NCBI GenBank assembly: GCA_016271365.2
Contig: CM057451.1
Coordinates: 369,789,501 to 369,853,500, forward strand
DNA from: Neoceratodus forsteri
Lineage: Eukaryota; Chordata; Ceratodontiformes; Ceratodontidae
Reading direction: 5' to 3'
DNA length: 64,000 nt
The number at the start of each line of letters is the position of its first letter. Positions within the stretch are counted from its first letter, which is position 1. The position numbers and the translations under genes are program-made. The notes below the pieces were generated by a model. It was given only the letters and a program-made list of their open reading frames with translations, made no database searches and was not told the DNA's origin. Shown piece after piece: positions 44,786 to 56,099 of this stretch.

Positions 44786-44825
44786 TATATTTATACAATA
44801 GGCATGGACACAGAAGCTGTTGTAT

Positions 44826-44995
44826 AAGTAAGCAATAATCCACGACACAGTGTGGGGTTATAGGCATTTAATCCACACCTGGGGTGCGTTGTGAGGCACG
44901 AGGCTGCAGGCCAAGTGTCCTCACAGCACCCCAGGTGTGGATTAAATGCCTATAACCCCACACCTTGGAGTGGGTTATTGCGCTTATAACATGGA
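44826..44995. mobile_element. Palindromic MITE, GAGGCTGCAGG loop family
   Basis: TATAGGCATTTAATCCACAC pairs with GTGTGGATTAAATGCCTATA in stems of about 36 bp. The loop is GAGGCACGAGGCTGCAGGCC. The outer arms AAGCAATAATCCACG and GGGTTATTGCGCTT pair. Confidence 0.88.
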
Positions 44996-45993
44996 CTGTG
45001 TGCCAAACATGAAAAAACACACAGAAAGGGTTTTTTGTTGTGTTTTAACACCAAAAAAGGTACTGTATCCTGCCGCCTTGCAAAATAGTCCTTCATAAAT
45101 ACTGCACACTGGATTGCTGTTATGCACATAGAAATATCACACATACACTACTGACATGAGTTGTGACATTTCCTGTGTATAACAATGTCTTCTACATTGC
45201 CTACCAGCTGTAGTTACCCCCCCACACACACACACCACACACACACACATTCAGATGCAGCTCTGGCTGCAAAAAGACTTGCCCCCTCCCAATCACAGAG
45301 ATAGAGAGTGAAGGCACTGTGTCTTGCATGTCCCCCTATTTGAGCTCCCCGTGACATGCAATTTCCCTTCCACGATGGAGACAAACAGAGAGAGAGAGAG
45401 AGAGAAGGACTTGCATTTCACATGCCCCACTCCCTACCACTCTCTATTTGTCTCTCTCTCTCTGTCTCTCTCTTTCTCACTCACGCTGCTCACACCAACA
45501 CTGTTGGAAAAGCATGGGTGACCACAGAAGCACTGTCAGCTTCACAGGACAATGCAGAATGTGGCAACTTACTGTAGCTCTCTCTTTTGGAGAGGCAGCT
45601 TTATAAGGGAGGCTCAGCACACTCGCACCGTACAGCCCTCTGCAGTCGGTAACCCCACCCGCTCCGGATGCTAAGCGACTGTCGCTGTTACTTTCTGTCT
45701 CTCTCTCTGGCTGTGAGGAACTGCCACCTGACTCAGGAAAAAGATACGTTCCAGACACAAGCAATTCGCTAGGGAACGGGAAGGGGAACAGACACCCCGT
45801 GAGCTGCCAGTCTCTCTGTGTTTCCATGATGTGCTCCAGGGGACAGAAGAATGGAAATCAGACCGCACACACACGATGGTGACAAACAGCTGATCACAGA
45901 GTGGGACAAGAGGCTCACAGAGAGAGAGAGACAGTACATCGTACCTCTGCATTCTGCTACTTGACCTCACGCAGGCAAAAATCCAGTACCCTC
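44996..45993. other. Microsatellite-rich stretch, possible but unsupported gene edge
   Basis: (CA)n at 45224-45250, (GA)n at 45389-45412 and (TC)n at 45453-45480. 45590-45690 has more CpG than its surroundings. Open frames on both strands are driven by the repeats and show no domain. Confidence 0.4.
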
Positions 45994-46196
45994 ACTCAGT
46001 GCATTTATATGCAGTTTTTCTAACCGGCAAACTGAACATTCTTCAGATGTTTTCGGGTGTATCCTGGTAACAAAAACTTGCATATAAACGCACCATTTGC
46101 TGGAAAACCAATGTTAGTCAGTGAACGCGTTTGCGGAATAAACTTTCCAGGCAACATTGCGTTTGCCAGTTAACTGGGTGCATATAAACATACTGA
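45994..46196. repeat. Inverted repeat with GCATATAA-type ends
   Basis: GTGCATTTATATGCAG...ACCGGCAAACTG pairs with CGTTTGCCAGTTAAC...GTGCATATAAACATACTG. A central pair of TTGCATATAAACG lies near 46080. It may be a small DNA transposon of unknown superfamily. Confidence 0.55.
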
Positions 46197-46724
46197 CTAT
46201 ATGCCTAACACTGAATCAACAGCAGCAGATGCCACATCTTTCTTTCTGCTTGGTGACGCCACACCAACTAGAGTACAGTCCAAGAAGGAAGACAGACTAA
46301 ACTGCAGGAGGAGCCCCAACATAACCACTAGCAAAGGAGCGGATCCAGTGGCATGTGGAGGAGGGGGCACCGCTGCTACTGTCGGCGATCCTACCAGTCT
46401 CCTTCTCCATGTCTCAGTCTCACAGAAGGTGCAGGGCTCAGTGTGCATGACTGTCTCTGCCACACTTGTAAACAGTGCGTGCACCTTCACTTGCGGTGCT
46501 CTCTGCAGGGCTCGGTACATGGGCTGCCAGCTCTTTTTTGCAGCTTTCATATCTGCTACTTTTACTGGACACTTCGGAGGCATACTGTGCATACACTGGG
46601 ACACCTGCTGTTGCCCGCTGCTTGAAGGGGACTACCGAGCTACATTCCCGACTGCCACATGAAACTGTCTTGCTCTCTCTTGTGCGGGGGTTCTAGCTTT
46701 GCATTACATCTTGTCTTATGAACC

Positions 46725-46765
<41 letters not shown>

Positions 46766-47855
46766 AGTACCATATTTTCTTGCTCATTCTGTCGGGGGGG
46801 GGCACTCCATGTGGCATGGGGGAACAGCTGGCAGTACTGCTTCAGAGGACAGTACATTTGAAAAGGGAACTTCAGTAGCTGTCCATTAAAATTCCCCTTT
46901 CTCCACAATGAGCAAGAGGGGACTTGGCTACAGCACTGACAGGTGCCACTCTCTTTTGCTTAGGTGAATGTTTTAATGGCTGCCTGTCAGTGCTGAATTT
47001 CTCCACAGATTACAAGTCCTGCTGTGTCCAGGGATATTGCTGGCCAGCCATCTCACTCCAACTGTGGATTAAATAGTGAAGTTAATCCATGGTCAGGTAA
47101 TGCTTTTTGGCCAATGATCTTTCCCACTTTTGCCAACCCATGTTATAAATCCATTTACTGTATCTTCACTCCCATTGAATACATTTTATTTATCTACACA
47201 GTAGACATGTCATCGCCATTTATCTTAATGGTAGACACGTCACCCCCCCCACTCCCAGATGATTGCCAGCATTACTTCCCCGTAGCACAAAAGCATGTTT
47301 AGTGACTCCCCACAGAAGCACCTCTGAAGAACCACACCGCCTCCAAAGCTGCAGCAGATTACTCAACCTTTTCTTTTTTTACATCAATGTACTGTCACAC
47401 ACCAAAGCCTTTGTTAGCTCACATACACCTGCCTACGTGCATCTCTGCTAACAGCTTCTTTTCAGAACTCCACTTTTTTTCTGCCACCCACAGTGCTTGC
47501 CCACTCTCAACAGACAGACTGTAAAATAACTTAAAAAGCAATATTTTAAGAAAATACCTTGACTCTTCATTCCAAAATGTTTTCTTTATTTCACTGTGCT
47601 TCAACAACTCCACAGACCCCCACAATGTGCTCCTTAACACACGGCATGGCCTCTAACTCTTGTTAAGCAAGACATGGACCCACCATGTTTTTATGATTCC
47701 TCACAAAGTAGCTGCAATTGTCAAACCTAGCTAATCCTGTCATCCTCACCTTTCCCTCCCTCATGTTCCTAGATACCCCACCCCTCACTTCCAAAATAAT
47801 CTCTCCTACCTCCCTGCCTGACAAAGTCAAGCATGACTGCCTCTTCAGTTCAATT
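46197..47855. other. Unassigned stretch with overlapping open frames and a (TC)n run
   Basis: A 153-codon plus frame (46201-46662) and a 135-codon minus frame (46197-46604) lie over each other without recognised motifs. A (TC)n run sits at 46723-46762. The remainder is simple, low-GC sequence. Confidence 0.35.
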
Positions 47856-48882
47856 GTTGAAATTGTGTCTACCTGAATGTTTAATATATTGTATAATTGA
47901 CTATGTACTCCACATTTGTATTCTACCTGAATGTTTAATATATTTTAATATATGGATATGCAATTTAATACTACATTAAAGCACACTAAAAAATCCCGGT
48001 AATAGTACCAGACAGCAAGTGGTAATACTATCGGTCACCAGTGATACTAGCACAGTTCAAAAGTGATAATAGTATCGTTCAGAGCCTGTAATACTATCGT
48101 TCGGTGCTCTGAATGATACTATTATCACTGAAAGTGGAAAGCGCAAGCATAGCAGTCTCGATGCCTGGCCATGTTGGAAGTGCCAATCAAACAGTGTGGT
48201 CCATCATTGGCCACTTTCCTCTGTGGTAGATTGGAACATTTTTAAAAACATGGCAGCATCTCGGTTAGCAGATGGAAGTATTCTGTCCTCCCTCTGTTTG
48301 CCCCACATGGACATAGCTCGTTGATCTTTTGTGCTGCACAGAACCTAACAACAGGTACGACTAAAAATAAAAATAAAATATTTTCTGTTAGTCTGCTTAA
48401 CAAGCGGGAGGGCAAGCGAGTGAGCGGGGGATGGGGGCATGAAGTAAAGACACAAGAGCAAGAAAATGTGACTGTCAGTGACAACCAAACCTTTTCTGCA
48501 CCTGCCAACTGTCCCTCAGCAAAACACAAAAACTGGATCCATATATTAAAAAAAATAATGGACAGGTTAGTGTCCATTACTTGAGATCCCATCTTGAGGT
48601 TCTGGACACAGGAACCTCTCGAAGGTATTATTCACTGGTAATGGACACTAACCTGTCCATTATTCTCTTTGTATAATCGATTATGTACTCCACATTTGTA
48701 TTCTACCTGAATGTTTTATATATTGTGTAATCTACTATGTACTCTACTGTGTTTATTACTGTGTGCTCAACTCTGTAGTCTAATTGTCTGTTATGTAAAT
48801 GTACCTTGTTATGACATGGAACCTTTGTAAACAAGCTTTTAGCTCAAAGGTATTACTCCAAGACAATAACTAAATAAATAAT
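47856..48882 (+). mobile_element. L2-like LINE 3' tail with a palindromic insertion
   Basis: The terminal signature GACATGGAACCTTTGTAAAC, TAGCTCAAAGG and AACTAAATAAATAA is at 48813-48882. The segment before it (TGTACTCCACATTTGTATTC) is present at both 47907 and 48684, on either side of about 700 bp of inserted sequence. Confidence 0.7.
47957..48671. mobile_element. Non-autonomous element with two strong hairpins
   Basis: AGTGATAATAGTATCGTTCA at 48062 pairs with TGAATGATACTATTATCACT at 48110. TAATGGACAGGTTAGTGTCC at about 48559 pairs with GGACACTAACCTGTCCATTA at about 48643. Edges are inferred from the duplicated L2 flank. Confidence 0.55.
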
Positions 48883-49158
48883 TCTATGGCCCTCCAACAT
48901 GCAAACTACACCCTATCACACTGCGCTCTTTGAAACTCTCATGACGCAAACATGCCAACCACCAACCAATCAAAATTACGCACCCACACATCCAGTCAAT
49001 CACAAATCACGAACACAACCCCATTCATAAGAAACGTCTCAAAACACAGCACAATAAAGCCCATTCACAGAAAAGCACAACTGAAGCTTAAATAAAAAAA
49101 AAAAAAAAGAGAAAAAATAACCACACCACAAAAAACAGCCCTATTGCATAAATCGAAT
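48883..49158. other. Unassigned AC-rich stretch
   Basis: A-rich run at 49095-49110, many CAC/AACC triplets. No ORF. Confidence 0.3.
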
Positions 49159-49322
49159 ATGTGATGGCCGGCTGTTGAATAACCGATTTATCTGAACTTG
49201 CTGAGAGTGACCTCAGGGACTGTCACTCATGGCTCTGTTATGCTCCGTCACTTGTGACGTTAGTTGAGGTCACTCTTGGCTTGTTCAGATAAGTCGGTTA
49301 TTCAACAGCAGGCCATCACATA
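49159..49322. mobile_element. Palindromic MITE
   Basis: ATGTGATGGCCGGCTGTTGA pairs with TCAACAGCAGGCCATCACAT. The arms include ATAACCGATTTATCTGAAC, and inner pairs GAGTGACCTCAGGG and GAGGTCACTC continue the fold. Stem about 60 bp. Confidence 0.85.
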
Positions 49323-49951
49323 TCCCCTGTAGATATATGTTGCAAAGAAAACAAGTTAATGCATCTGTTAGGAGTTAAAGAGGACCTTCTGTGATGGTCC
49401 ACAAAAATTATTCTTGCAGTTGTTTTATGTAGTAATGTACTGCAAATGTAGTGTTCATGTGTTAGTTTTGTCAAAGGTTTACTCTTCTTTCCACATTTTG
49501 AATTGTTTTTTTTAGCTCTGATGCACTTGCCTTTGCTGTTGAGCTGCTGGGCTTCTGGTTCCTGGTAATGTCACTCTATGAGTAGGAGTGAATCACACTG
49601 TGCTGTGCAATCATGTTGCAGCAGTTTTACTAGGGAAATAACTTGGTATACATACTACAGTAGTAATGCTGAATTAGTCAAGGGATTTTTAAGAATTTAA
49701 AAAAACATACTGAGAATTGTGAAAGCTTTTGTTAGGGATTTTTTTATTGTTGTTTGGTAGTGTATTCACTGCTACCAGGAGAGGCAGGGGTCCATTTTAA
49801 CATTATTTTACTAGCCCAAGACCTAGTGCAAATTGACCAGGGCTATTGCAGCTTACTCTCTTCTTGTCCATCTTGAATAGTGCAGGTTTTCCTTGGCTGA
49901 AAATTAAGTTAAAAAATTCCCCACAGTAGTAGTCTCTAGTCCTTATGCTAC
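49323..49951. other. Unassigned stretch
   Basis: No ORF or repeat recognised. It flanks the Gypsy element. Confidence 0.3.
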
Positions 49952-50169
49952 TGAGGCATTTTGGTTTGGTCTGCCACTAAAAGACCCTTACATTCTCTCT
50001 GATCTGCCAGACCTATCTGTTGCTGCTGGTGAGGACCCCTTGCTGGTACTGAACAAACTGAGTTGGACACAGTAAATAAGTGCATAAAAGGTTTATTCAG
50101 AGACAGCAGGACACGTTCTCTTCATGAGGTCTAGCCCCAGACTAAATAATTTCTCTGGCAGGCATTACA
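49952..50169 (-). repeat. Gypsy 3' LTR (218 bp)
   Basis: Plus strand TGAGGCATTTTGGTTTGG...CAGGCATTACA. In sense orientation CTGAATAAACC supplies a polyadenylation signal. Direct match to 57939-58160 with small differences. Confidence 0.7.
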
Positions 50170-50934
50170 TGGCACTGTCAGGCAGTGCAACAAATTGTTA
50201 TATGCAGGTTCTAAGTGCTCTTAAAGGGGAAGCAGCTAACATTAATCCCCATGCTTAATGTGTACTTCACATCACTCCCAGGGTCGTGAACGTGAGTACC
50301 ACTCGAACAAACAATAAAACTATAAACAGTACTCTTAGGAAATTTTAAATAAAAACATTTTTAAGCATTTCAAGGCATGCACACACTTAAAACAAAACAG
50401 TACTCCACTGCAGGGAGGGGGAGGAAAGAATCTGGACTACACTGGGGACCAATCAGAGTAGCACCAGAAGGAGGGAAACACCATAGCACTTGAAATTTGG
50501 TCATGCCACAAGTGCTAAAGTGCGGGGGAAGGGGAAGGGAAGGGTAGCAGCTGGAGGATGCCAAAAATGCAAGATGACACCTTAATAACAGTTGCAAGAC
50601 AGAAAGAAGAACAGTTGGACTGTCCATTGGAAGAGACATTCCTAAGGGGAAAAAAAAAAACAATCAGAAACAGTTGCATAACACTTACTAAATTTTTTTT
50701 TTGCAAACAAGACATATCACTAGAAAAGTGTGAGTTCCACCATTGAGTCTGGTAACCAAAAGTTCAAGACCTCCTTCGACTTTCCTGGTTGGTGGGAATG
50801 GAGGTATGAGTTGCTTGCACCAGTTCCTGATGGGACGGAGTCAGGTCATTAAAAGCGACCCAGGAGCTCTGCAAACTGTCAAATCCACACCACTTGACTC
50901 TGTAAGTTCAGGATCCATTGGTGAACATCTTCCT
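50170..50934. other. Gypsy 3' non-coding region
   Basis: No frame with retroviral motifs. A GGGGAAGGGGAAGGGAAGGG purine run at 50525 lies on the plus strand, so it cannot be the sense polypurine tract. Confidence 0.4.
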
Positions 50935-52310
50935 TTAGATCTTCTCGATCTGGTACTCTGGTGTGTGTGCAAGAGAGTCCTGAGAAGAAGAAAAAGAAGG
51001 CTGAGAAGGAGAAGTCCCGGGCGGGGGGGGGTCATCTGGCAAATTAGACAAAACGAAATCCAGCTGGAGAGTGTCAGGAGTGGGAAGATCTGTAGGAACT
51101 GGTTCCAAGTTGTCTGAAGGGATTTCAGCTTCAGAGAGGACAGCAAGCTCAATTGCAGCTTCATTGTTAGGTGGACTTGGGTCATCTGGAAGGGTATTAC
51201 TCCGGTACCCGTGTTTCAGTCTGTTGATGTGGACTTTGTTGTGTACCAGCTTTCCATCAGACTTGAGACGCAGATGAATATGCACAGAAGGAAGCTTTTC
51301 TACAATGTAGAAGGGACCAGTCCAGGGGTGAAACAGTTTCTTGGTGGCGCCTGAAACTAGGACAGGTTGGTACAAGTACACATTGTCCCCAATGGAGAAT
51401 GAAGGCTCATGCAACTTGGCTGCTGACATTTTCTGCATGGCAGATTTTCTCTAGCCCAACATGGTGACTGCAACACATCTGGCAAGTTCAAGTTGTTCCA
51501 GCATAGGAATTAAGGAAGAAGCTGATTTTGGAATTTCTATCAGTGAGAGATCCCTGTCCAGTGGAGTTCTTGGGTGACATCCATGGACTAAGAAGAATGG
51601 TGTGTACTCTGTACTGTCGACACAAGGACTTGTGTTGTAGACAAACTGCACAAATGGAACAAAACGATCCCAAGTGTCATGAGTCTCATCCAAGTATTTG
51701 GAGAGTGTGTTGAAAATGGTAGACATCATTCTTCCACTTTGTCCATTGCATTGTGGATGATAACTTGTTGTGTGAGTCTTTCTGATGTCGAGAAGTTTGC
51801 AAGTTTCTCAAACAATGGTTGAAAGGTAGTTAGTGTCTCTGTCTGAATGCAGGTATGATGGGGTACTGTAACAACATATGACTGTGTTGAGGAAGGCATT
51901 TGCCACTGTGGCAGCTTTAATGTCTTTCAGGGGGATTTGTTCCAAATATTTAGTTAGGTAGTCCACAAAAACAAGAATGTATTTGTTGCCAGAGTCAGAG
52001 CATGTGGGTAAAGGCCCAAGAATGTCAGTGCTGACTCGTTGGAAAGGTTCAGTGGCTACAGACATTGGAATGATGTGTGCCTTTGTCAGTCTAGCAGGAG
52101 GCTTTCTTTGGGAGCAGGGCTGGCAGGATTTGACAAATCGGACAATTTCCTTGTTCATTTGAGGCCAGAAGAAATGAAGCCTTGTCTTTTTGAGAGTTTT
52201 GTGGATTCCCATATGACCTCCAGAAAGTGGAGAGGCATGAGTGGAGAGAAGAACTTGATTGACTAGAGAGGCTGGCACAACTAGCTGTACATGAGTTCTT
52301 TCCATGCAAT
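50935..52310 (-). pseudogene. Gypsy integrase
   Basis: The zinc-binding HHCC domain reads GGHMGIHKTLKKTRLHFFWP ... SCQPCSQRKPP (52305-52060). The catalytic core follows with VSTDILGPLP (first Asp), YLHSDRDTNY (second Asp) and VQFVYNTSPC-type sequence; the Glu is not clear. The C-terminal domain FSIGDNVYLYQP...WTGPFYIVEKL...VHINRLKHGY (51438-51240) is the GPY/F-like module. It would insert the cDNA. Frame breaks near 51810 and 51445 inactivate it. Confidence 0.9.
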
Positions 52311-53250
52311 GATCCTTGCCTTCCTTGGTCTAAATGTGGAAAAGCACACCGTCATTGAGGAAGTATTGCGAAGCAAAGAAAAGTACATCTTGACGATGCT
52401 TCATGTGTTGCAGTAAGGTTCCAGACTCTAAGTATGTGATTATGTCTGTGGACTGAGGATCAGTTCTTTGTTGTATTTTGTCAGTTGCCAGGGATAGATC
52501 AGACATGGAGAAGGTGAGAAGCTCTTCAGCTGCTTGCAGTAAGTGAGGATTTGTGTGTCTTTCTGTAGAAGCAGGTGGTAGCAGCACAGCAACTTGAGGT
52601 ACTGTAGGAATGTCCACAGGTAGCACATCCGTGGCGTGGAAGGGAAGAGCTTGTGAGCAGGATTCTTCGTCTGTTGAGGATGATGTGGAGGGATATCATC
52701 TCTGGCTTACACCATTGGCATTGAGTGAACTCGACCTGGTCTGTACTGAATTTCAAAGTTGTAGGATTGCAGCATGGCAATCCATTGGGCAAACTTGCCT
52801 ACTGGCTCCTTCATTTCGAATAACCATCTGAGGGCAGAGTGATCAATGATAGCTGTAAAGGAGGAGTAGCGAAGGTAACAGTCAAATTTCTTTATGGCAA
52901 ATACCATGGCTAGATATTCTTTTTCTGTGATGCCATAGTTCTGCTCAGCTGAGGAAAGAGAGCCCCTGGCTTAGGAAATAACTCGTGCCGTTCCGTCTTG
53001 AATTTGACATAGCACAGCGCCCATTGCAAAGGAACTAGTACCTGAGTAGAGTTTGAAGGGTTGGTCGAACCTTGGGTAGGCAAATACTGGAGAAGATATT
53101 AGGGTTTTCTTTCAAGGTTTCAAAGGCCTCTTTGCATTCAGAAGTCCATGTATATTCACATCCCTTTTTGGTGAGGGCATACAGTGAAGCTGCAATCTTG
53201 GCATAGTTGCAAATGAACTTTCGGTACTAGCCAGACAAGCCCAGAAAAGC
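52311..53250 (-). pseudogene. Gypsy RNase H and connection
   Basis: The minus-strand frame has FAIKKFDCYLRYSSFTAIID, HSALRWLFEM and YNFEIQYRPGRVHSM (52907-52707), the RNase H end of Gypsy pol. The stretch towards 53250 reads a thumb/tether (KFICNYAKIAASLYALTKKG-like). It degrades the RNA of the RNA-DNA hybrid. Stops near 52970 and 53090 break it. Confidence 0.85.
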
Positions 53251-54246
53251 TCAAAGGTCTTTGAGATTGTTAGGTTCTGGATAGTCTTTGACTGCTGAGA
53301 GCTTGTCTGGATCTGGAGAGATGTCTTGAGAACTAACCACATGTCCCAAGTAATGGATCTGATGCTGTGCAAAACAAGACTTCTCTGGGCGAAGCTTGAG
53401 ATTGACTTGTCTGGGACATTCAAACACTTCTTTGAGATGTTGGAGGTGCTCTGGCAAGGTTCTGCTGAAGACAATAACATTGTCCAGGTAGACTAGGCAA
53501 GATTTCCAAGACAACCCATGTAGTAAGGCTTCCATAACATGTTGGAATGTGGCTGGACTATGCCAAAGTCCCATAGGTAGATGTTTGAACTGAAAAAGTC
53601 CCAAGTGGCAGCACCATGCTGCTTATGGATAAGAAGCTGGATCAATGGAAATTTGGTAGAACCCACTCTGAAGGTCTAGAGTGATGAAGTAAGCAGGGGT
53701 TGCCGCACCAAGACTCTCTAAAGCATCTTCAGTTGTAGGTAAAGGATGAGCATCCTGCACTGTGTAGGCACTGAGTTTTCTGTAGTCCACCACAAAGCGA
53801 TACCCTTTGTCCTTCTTTACCACCAGCAGGCAAGGTGCACCTCAGGGGCTTGTAGACTCTTCAACAATGTCTTGTTCTAGCATGTCTTTGATTATGTCCT
53901 CTAGGACTTGTTGTTTGTGTCCCACTTTGTAGGCTTTCTGACAGATTGGTGTCTGATTGGGCTGCAGTTTGATGGTGTGTTGCAGGACATCACAGCATCC
54001 GAGCTTGTTATCTGGACTTACAAAGACATCTGCGTAATTCTCTAGGAATTTCAAAAGTTGTTGCTTTTCTGTTGGGGATGCTGGAAGTTTTGAAGAATAG
54101 TCGCTGACTGAGGGGTAACTCTGTTGAAGCTGGAGTAGTCGTGACACTACTGATGGGACTAGAGTTGGTGGAACCAGGCTGAAGTTCTTGCATGAGATGG
54201 AGTTGGTCCCCTGAAGACAAGCAGACAAACTTTCTGATGTTGGCAC
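53251..54246 (-). pseudogene. Gypsy reverse transcriptase, YLDN active site
   Basis: Fingers: DIIKDMLEQDIVEESTSP (53842-54246). Palm: VVKKDKGYRFVVDYRKLSA, FITLDLQSGFYQI (53623-53823), then LFQFKHLPMGLWHSPATFQ and CLVYLDNVIVFSRT. The catalytic pair YxDD is YLDN here (Asn codon AAT at 53479-53481), which should abolish activity. HYLGHVVSSQDI ends the thumb. A stop near 53625 is also present. Confidence 0.92.
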
Positions 54247-54481
54247 TCTTTGAGATGTTCACAGGCTCATCTGTGAAGTTGCAGCATTTTTGGAAGACTG
54301 CGCCACCATGCACCACGATTAGGTGTTTCCTGGAAGGAGACCTGACAAATGCAGCACAGGGGATCCCATGATGAGGCCAACAACACCTTATGAAAGTGGT
54401 TCACCTCGAATCTTGGCAATCTAAACCATCTCTGAGGAGGCACAGTGACTGAGTCGATAGCTACAAGTTGCCTCTGAGGAT

Positions 54482-54850
54482 CTAGTGACAGTTTGAAGCA
54501 AAGTCTAGGATGGCTTTGTGAGCTTTGAGGAAGTCCAAGCCAAGAATTACTGCAGGTTGTAGATCAGGCACTAGGTAGAACTTGACAGTAGCTTGTTGTG
54601 AGCCAAAGTGTAGCTTGAGATGGATCACACCTGTGATAGGTACTGTAGCTGTACTTGCTGTGATAATGTGCTTTAGGTCAGATGGAGGGACATTAGGTAC
54701 ATGACAAATAGCTTGGTTGCTCAGAATACTGTTGTTGATAACTGAGATTTCTGCTCCAGTGTCAACCAAGGCATGTATGGACCAATCTCTGATGGCGACA
54801 GGGACATAGTTCACTAGGAGAGGTGATCTGATGACAGGTACCTTTGCCCA
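54482..54850 (-). pseudogene. Gypsy aspartic protease
   Basis: IHALVDTGAEISVIN carries the catalytic Asp-Thr-Gly, and VILGLDFLKAHKAILDF is the typical second half of retropepsin-like domains. It would cleave the gag-pol polyprotein. It lies between the gag zinc knuckle and RT. Confidence 0.88.
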
Positions 54851-54989
54851 TGGAGGCGTGAGTGTGCCTGAGTTAGCAGTTGAAGGGTGGGCTTTGTTTG
54901 TGTTAGAGGGGCAGACAGTTGCTGTGTTCCCCTGATTCTAGGTGTAGTTGTGGTTATCTTGCCGATTGTGTGGCACTGGGTGCCTTTGT

Positions 54990-55818
54990 TTCTCTTGATT
55001 TCTGTTGTGGTACTTCAGCTTTTGGCAGACAGCAGCAGTGCGTCCTCTGAATCCACACCACTGGCAAGTCACGGGCTCACATGAAGGTGGAGGAGGATCA
55101 GATTGCTGTCAAAATAGTCAGAGAACATTGACAGAGGTAGCAGAAGAAGCAGTTGAGCTGAGGTGTAAACTATTGACAGTTGTGGTCTCCATCATTGACT
55201 GCTGCTGCTAGACACACGTTGTGAGTGCAGCTAACTGTAACAACTGAGGTGCTTGTACACTGGTGGCCTGGAACATTAATATGGACTTTTGTGCAAGTTG
55301 TGCAGCTTGAATTGTATCCATCCAGGTTACTGGTTTCTGCTGAATTACACAAAGATGGAGTTGAGGAAGCAGTCCCTGGACAAAGGCTGTGATTTGCTCT
55401 TTCTCAGGTTTCTGCAGACATCTGCAGTGAGACTGAATGTCCACTATGAAGGCTTCGAAAAATTCAGAGGGTTGCATGGTACTTTCCCACAGCTGTTGTT
55501 CCAATACCCAGGGTGTATGTGCTTGGAGAAAATGGTCTTGGAAGGTGGTATACAGGTGGCAGTATCTTTTTTGACTTGTTCTGGAAGTGTGTGGAACCAG
55601 GAAATGGCAGTCCCACTCAGAAACAAGCACAAGGCATTGGAAATATGCAAAGGATCAGTCCAACCATGTAAGGAAATCCAGGCTTGGAATTGTTCGAGCC
55701 AGTCGACAGCATCTTCATGAGGTAAGACTGAGAAGGGTACTGGCTGTAGGCTGGCATGGAGTGTGGATGGTGGTAAAATAGCTTTAATGTAGGCCAGGTC
55801 ATCTTGAATGGCTTGCAT
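54990..55818 (-). pseudogene. Gypsy gag
   Basis: From ATG 55818: MQAIQDDLAYIKAIL, then the capsid-like FLSGTAISWFHTLPEQVKKD. A frameshift near 55560 leads to LYTTFQDHFLQAHTPWVLEQ and ITAFVQGLLPQLH (retrotransposon gag pattern). A zinc-knuckle remnant CQWCGFRGRTAAVC at about 55020-55065 has Arg where CCHC His should be. It formed the particle. Stops near 55207 and 55130. Confidence 0.85.
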
Positions 55819-56099
55819 TGCTGGTGCTCTTTGAACTGAGATGGACGACTGGATGTTGTGCAGGATGGTTTCGATTTTGTAGCCCCACTCCCTTGAATGG
55901 GTGAAGATAGCTCTCTGGACACTCTGATCCTCATATTGGTGTCTTCAATGGACATTGTGGTTGGAGACAAGCATTGTTTCACTGAAGCAATGTTGTAAGG
56001 ATGAGAAGGAGTTGCAGTCATGCAAGAGACGGGACGGCGTGGAGTAGATGAAGTGCCGAGAATAAAATATTTTTTTAGACAAAAGTGCAATTATTTGTA

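Noticed and set aside
46201..46662. 153-codon plus-strand ORF with an opposing 135-codon frame
   Set aside because: No motif, no start or splice context, and overlapping open frames on both strands are expected by chance here. Kept only as unassigned sequence.
49952..50169. The 218-bp repeats as two independent SINEs
   Set aside because: Both copies lie in the same direction at the outer edges of one Gypsy pol-gag unit, have TG/CA-like ends and a polyadenylation signal. LTRs explain this better, though the missing target duplication leaves some doubt.
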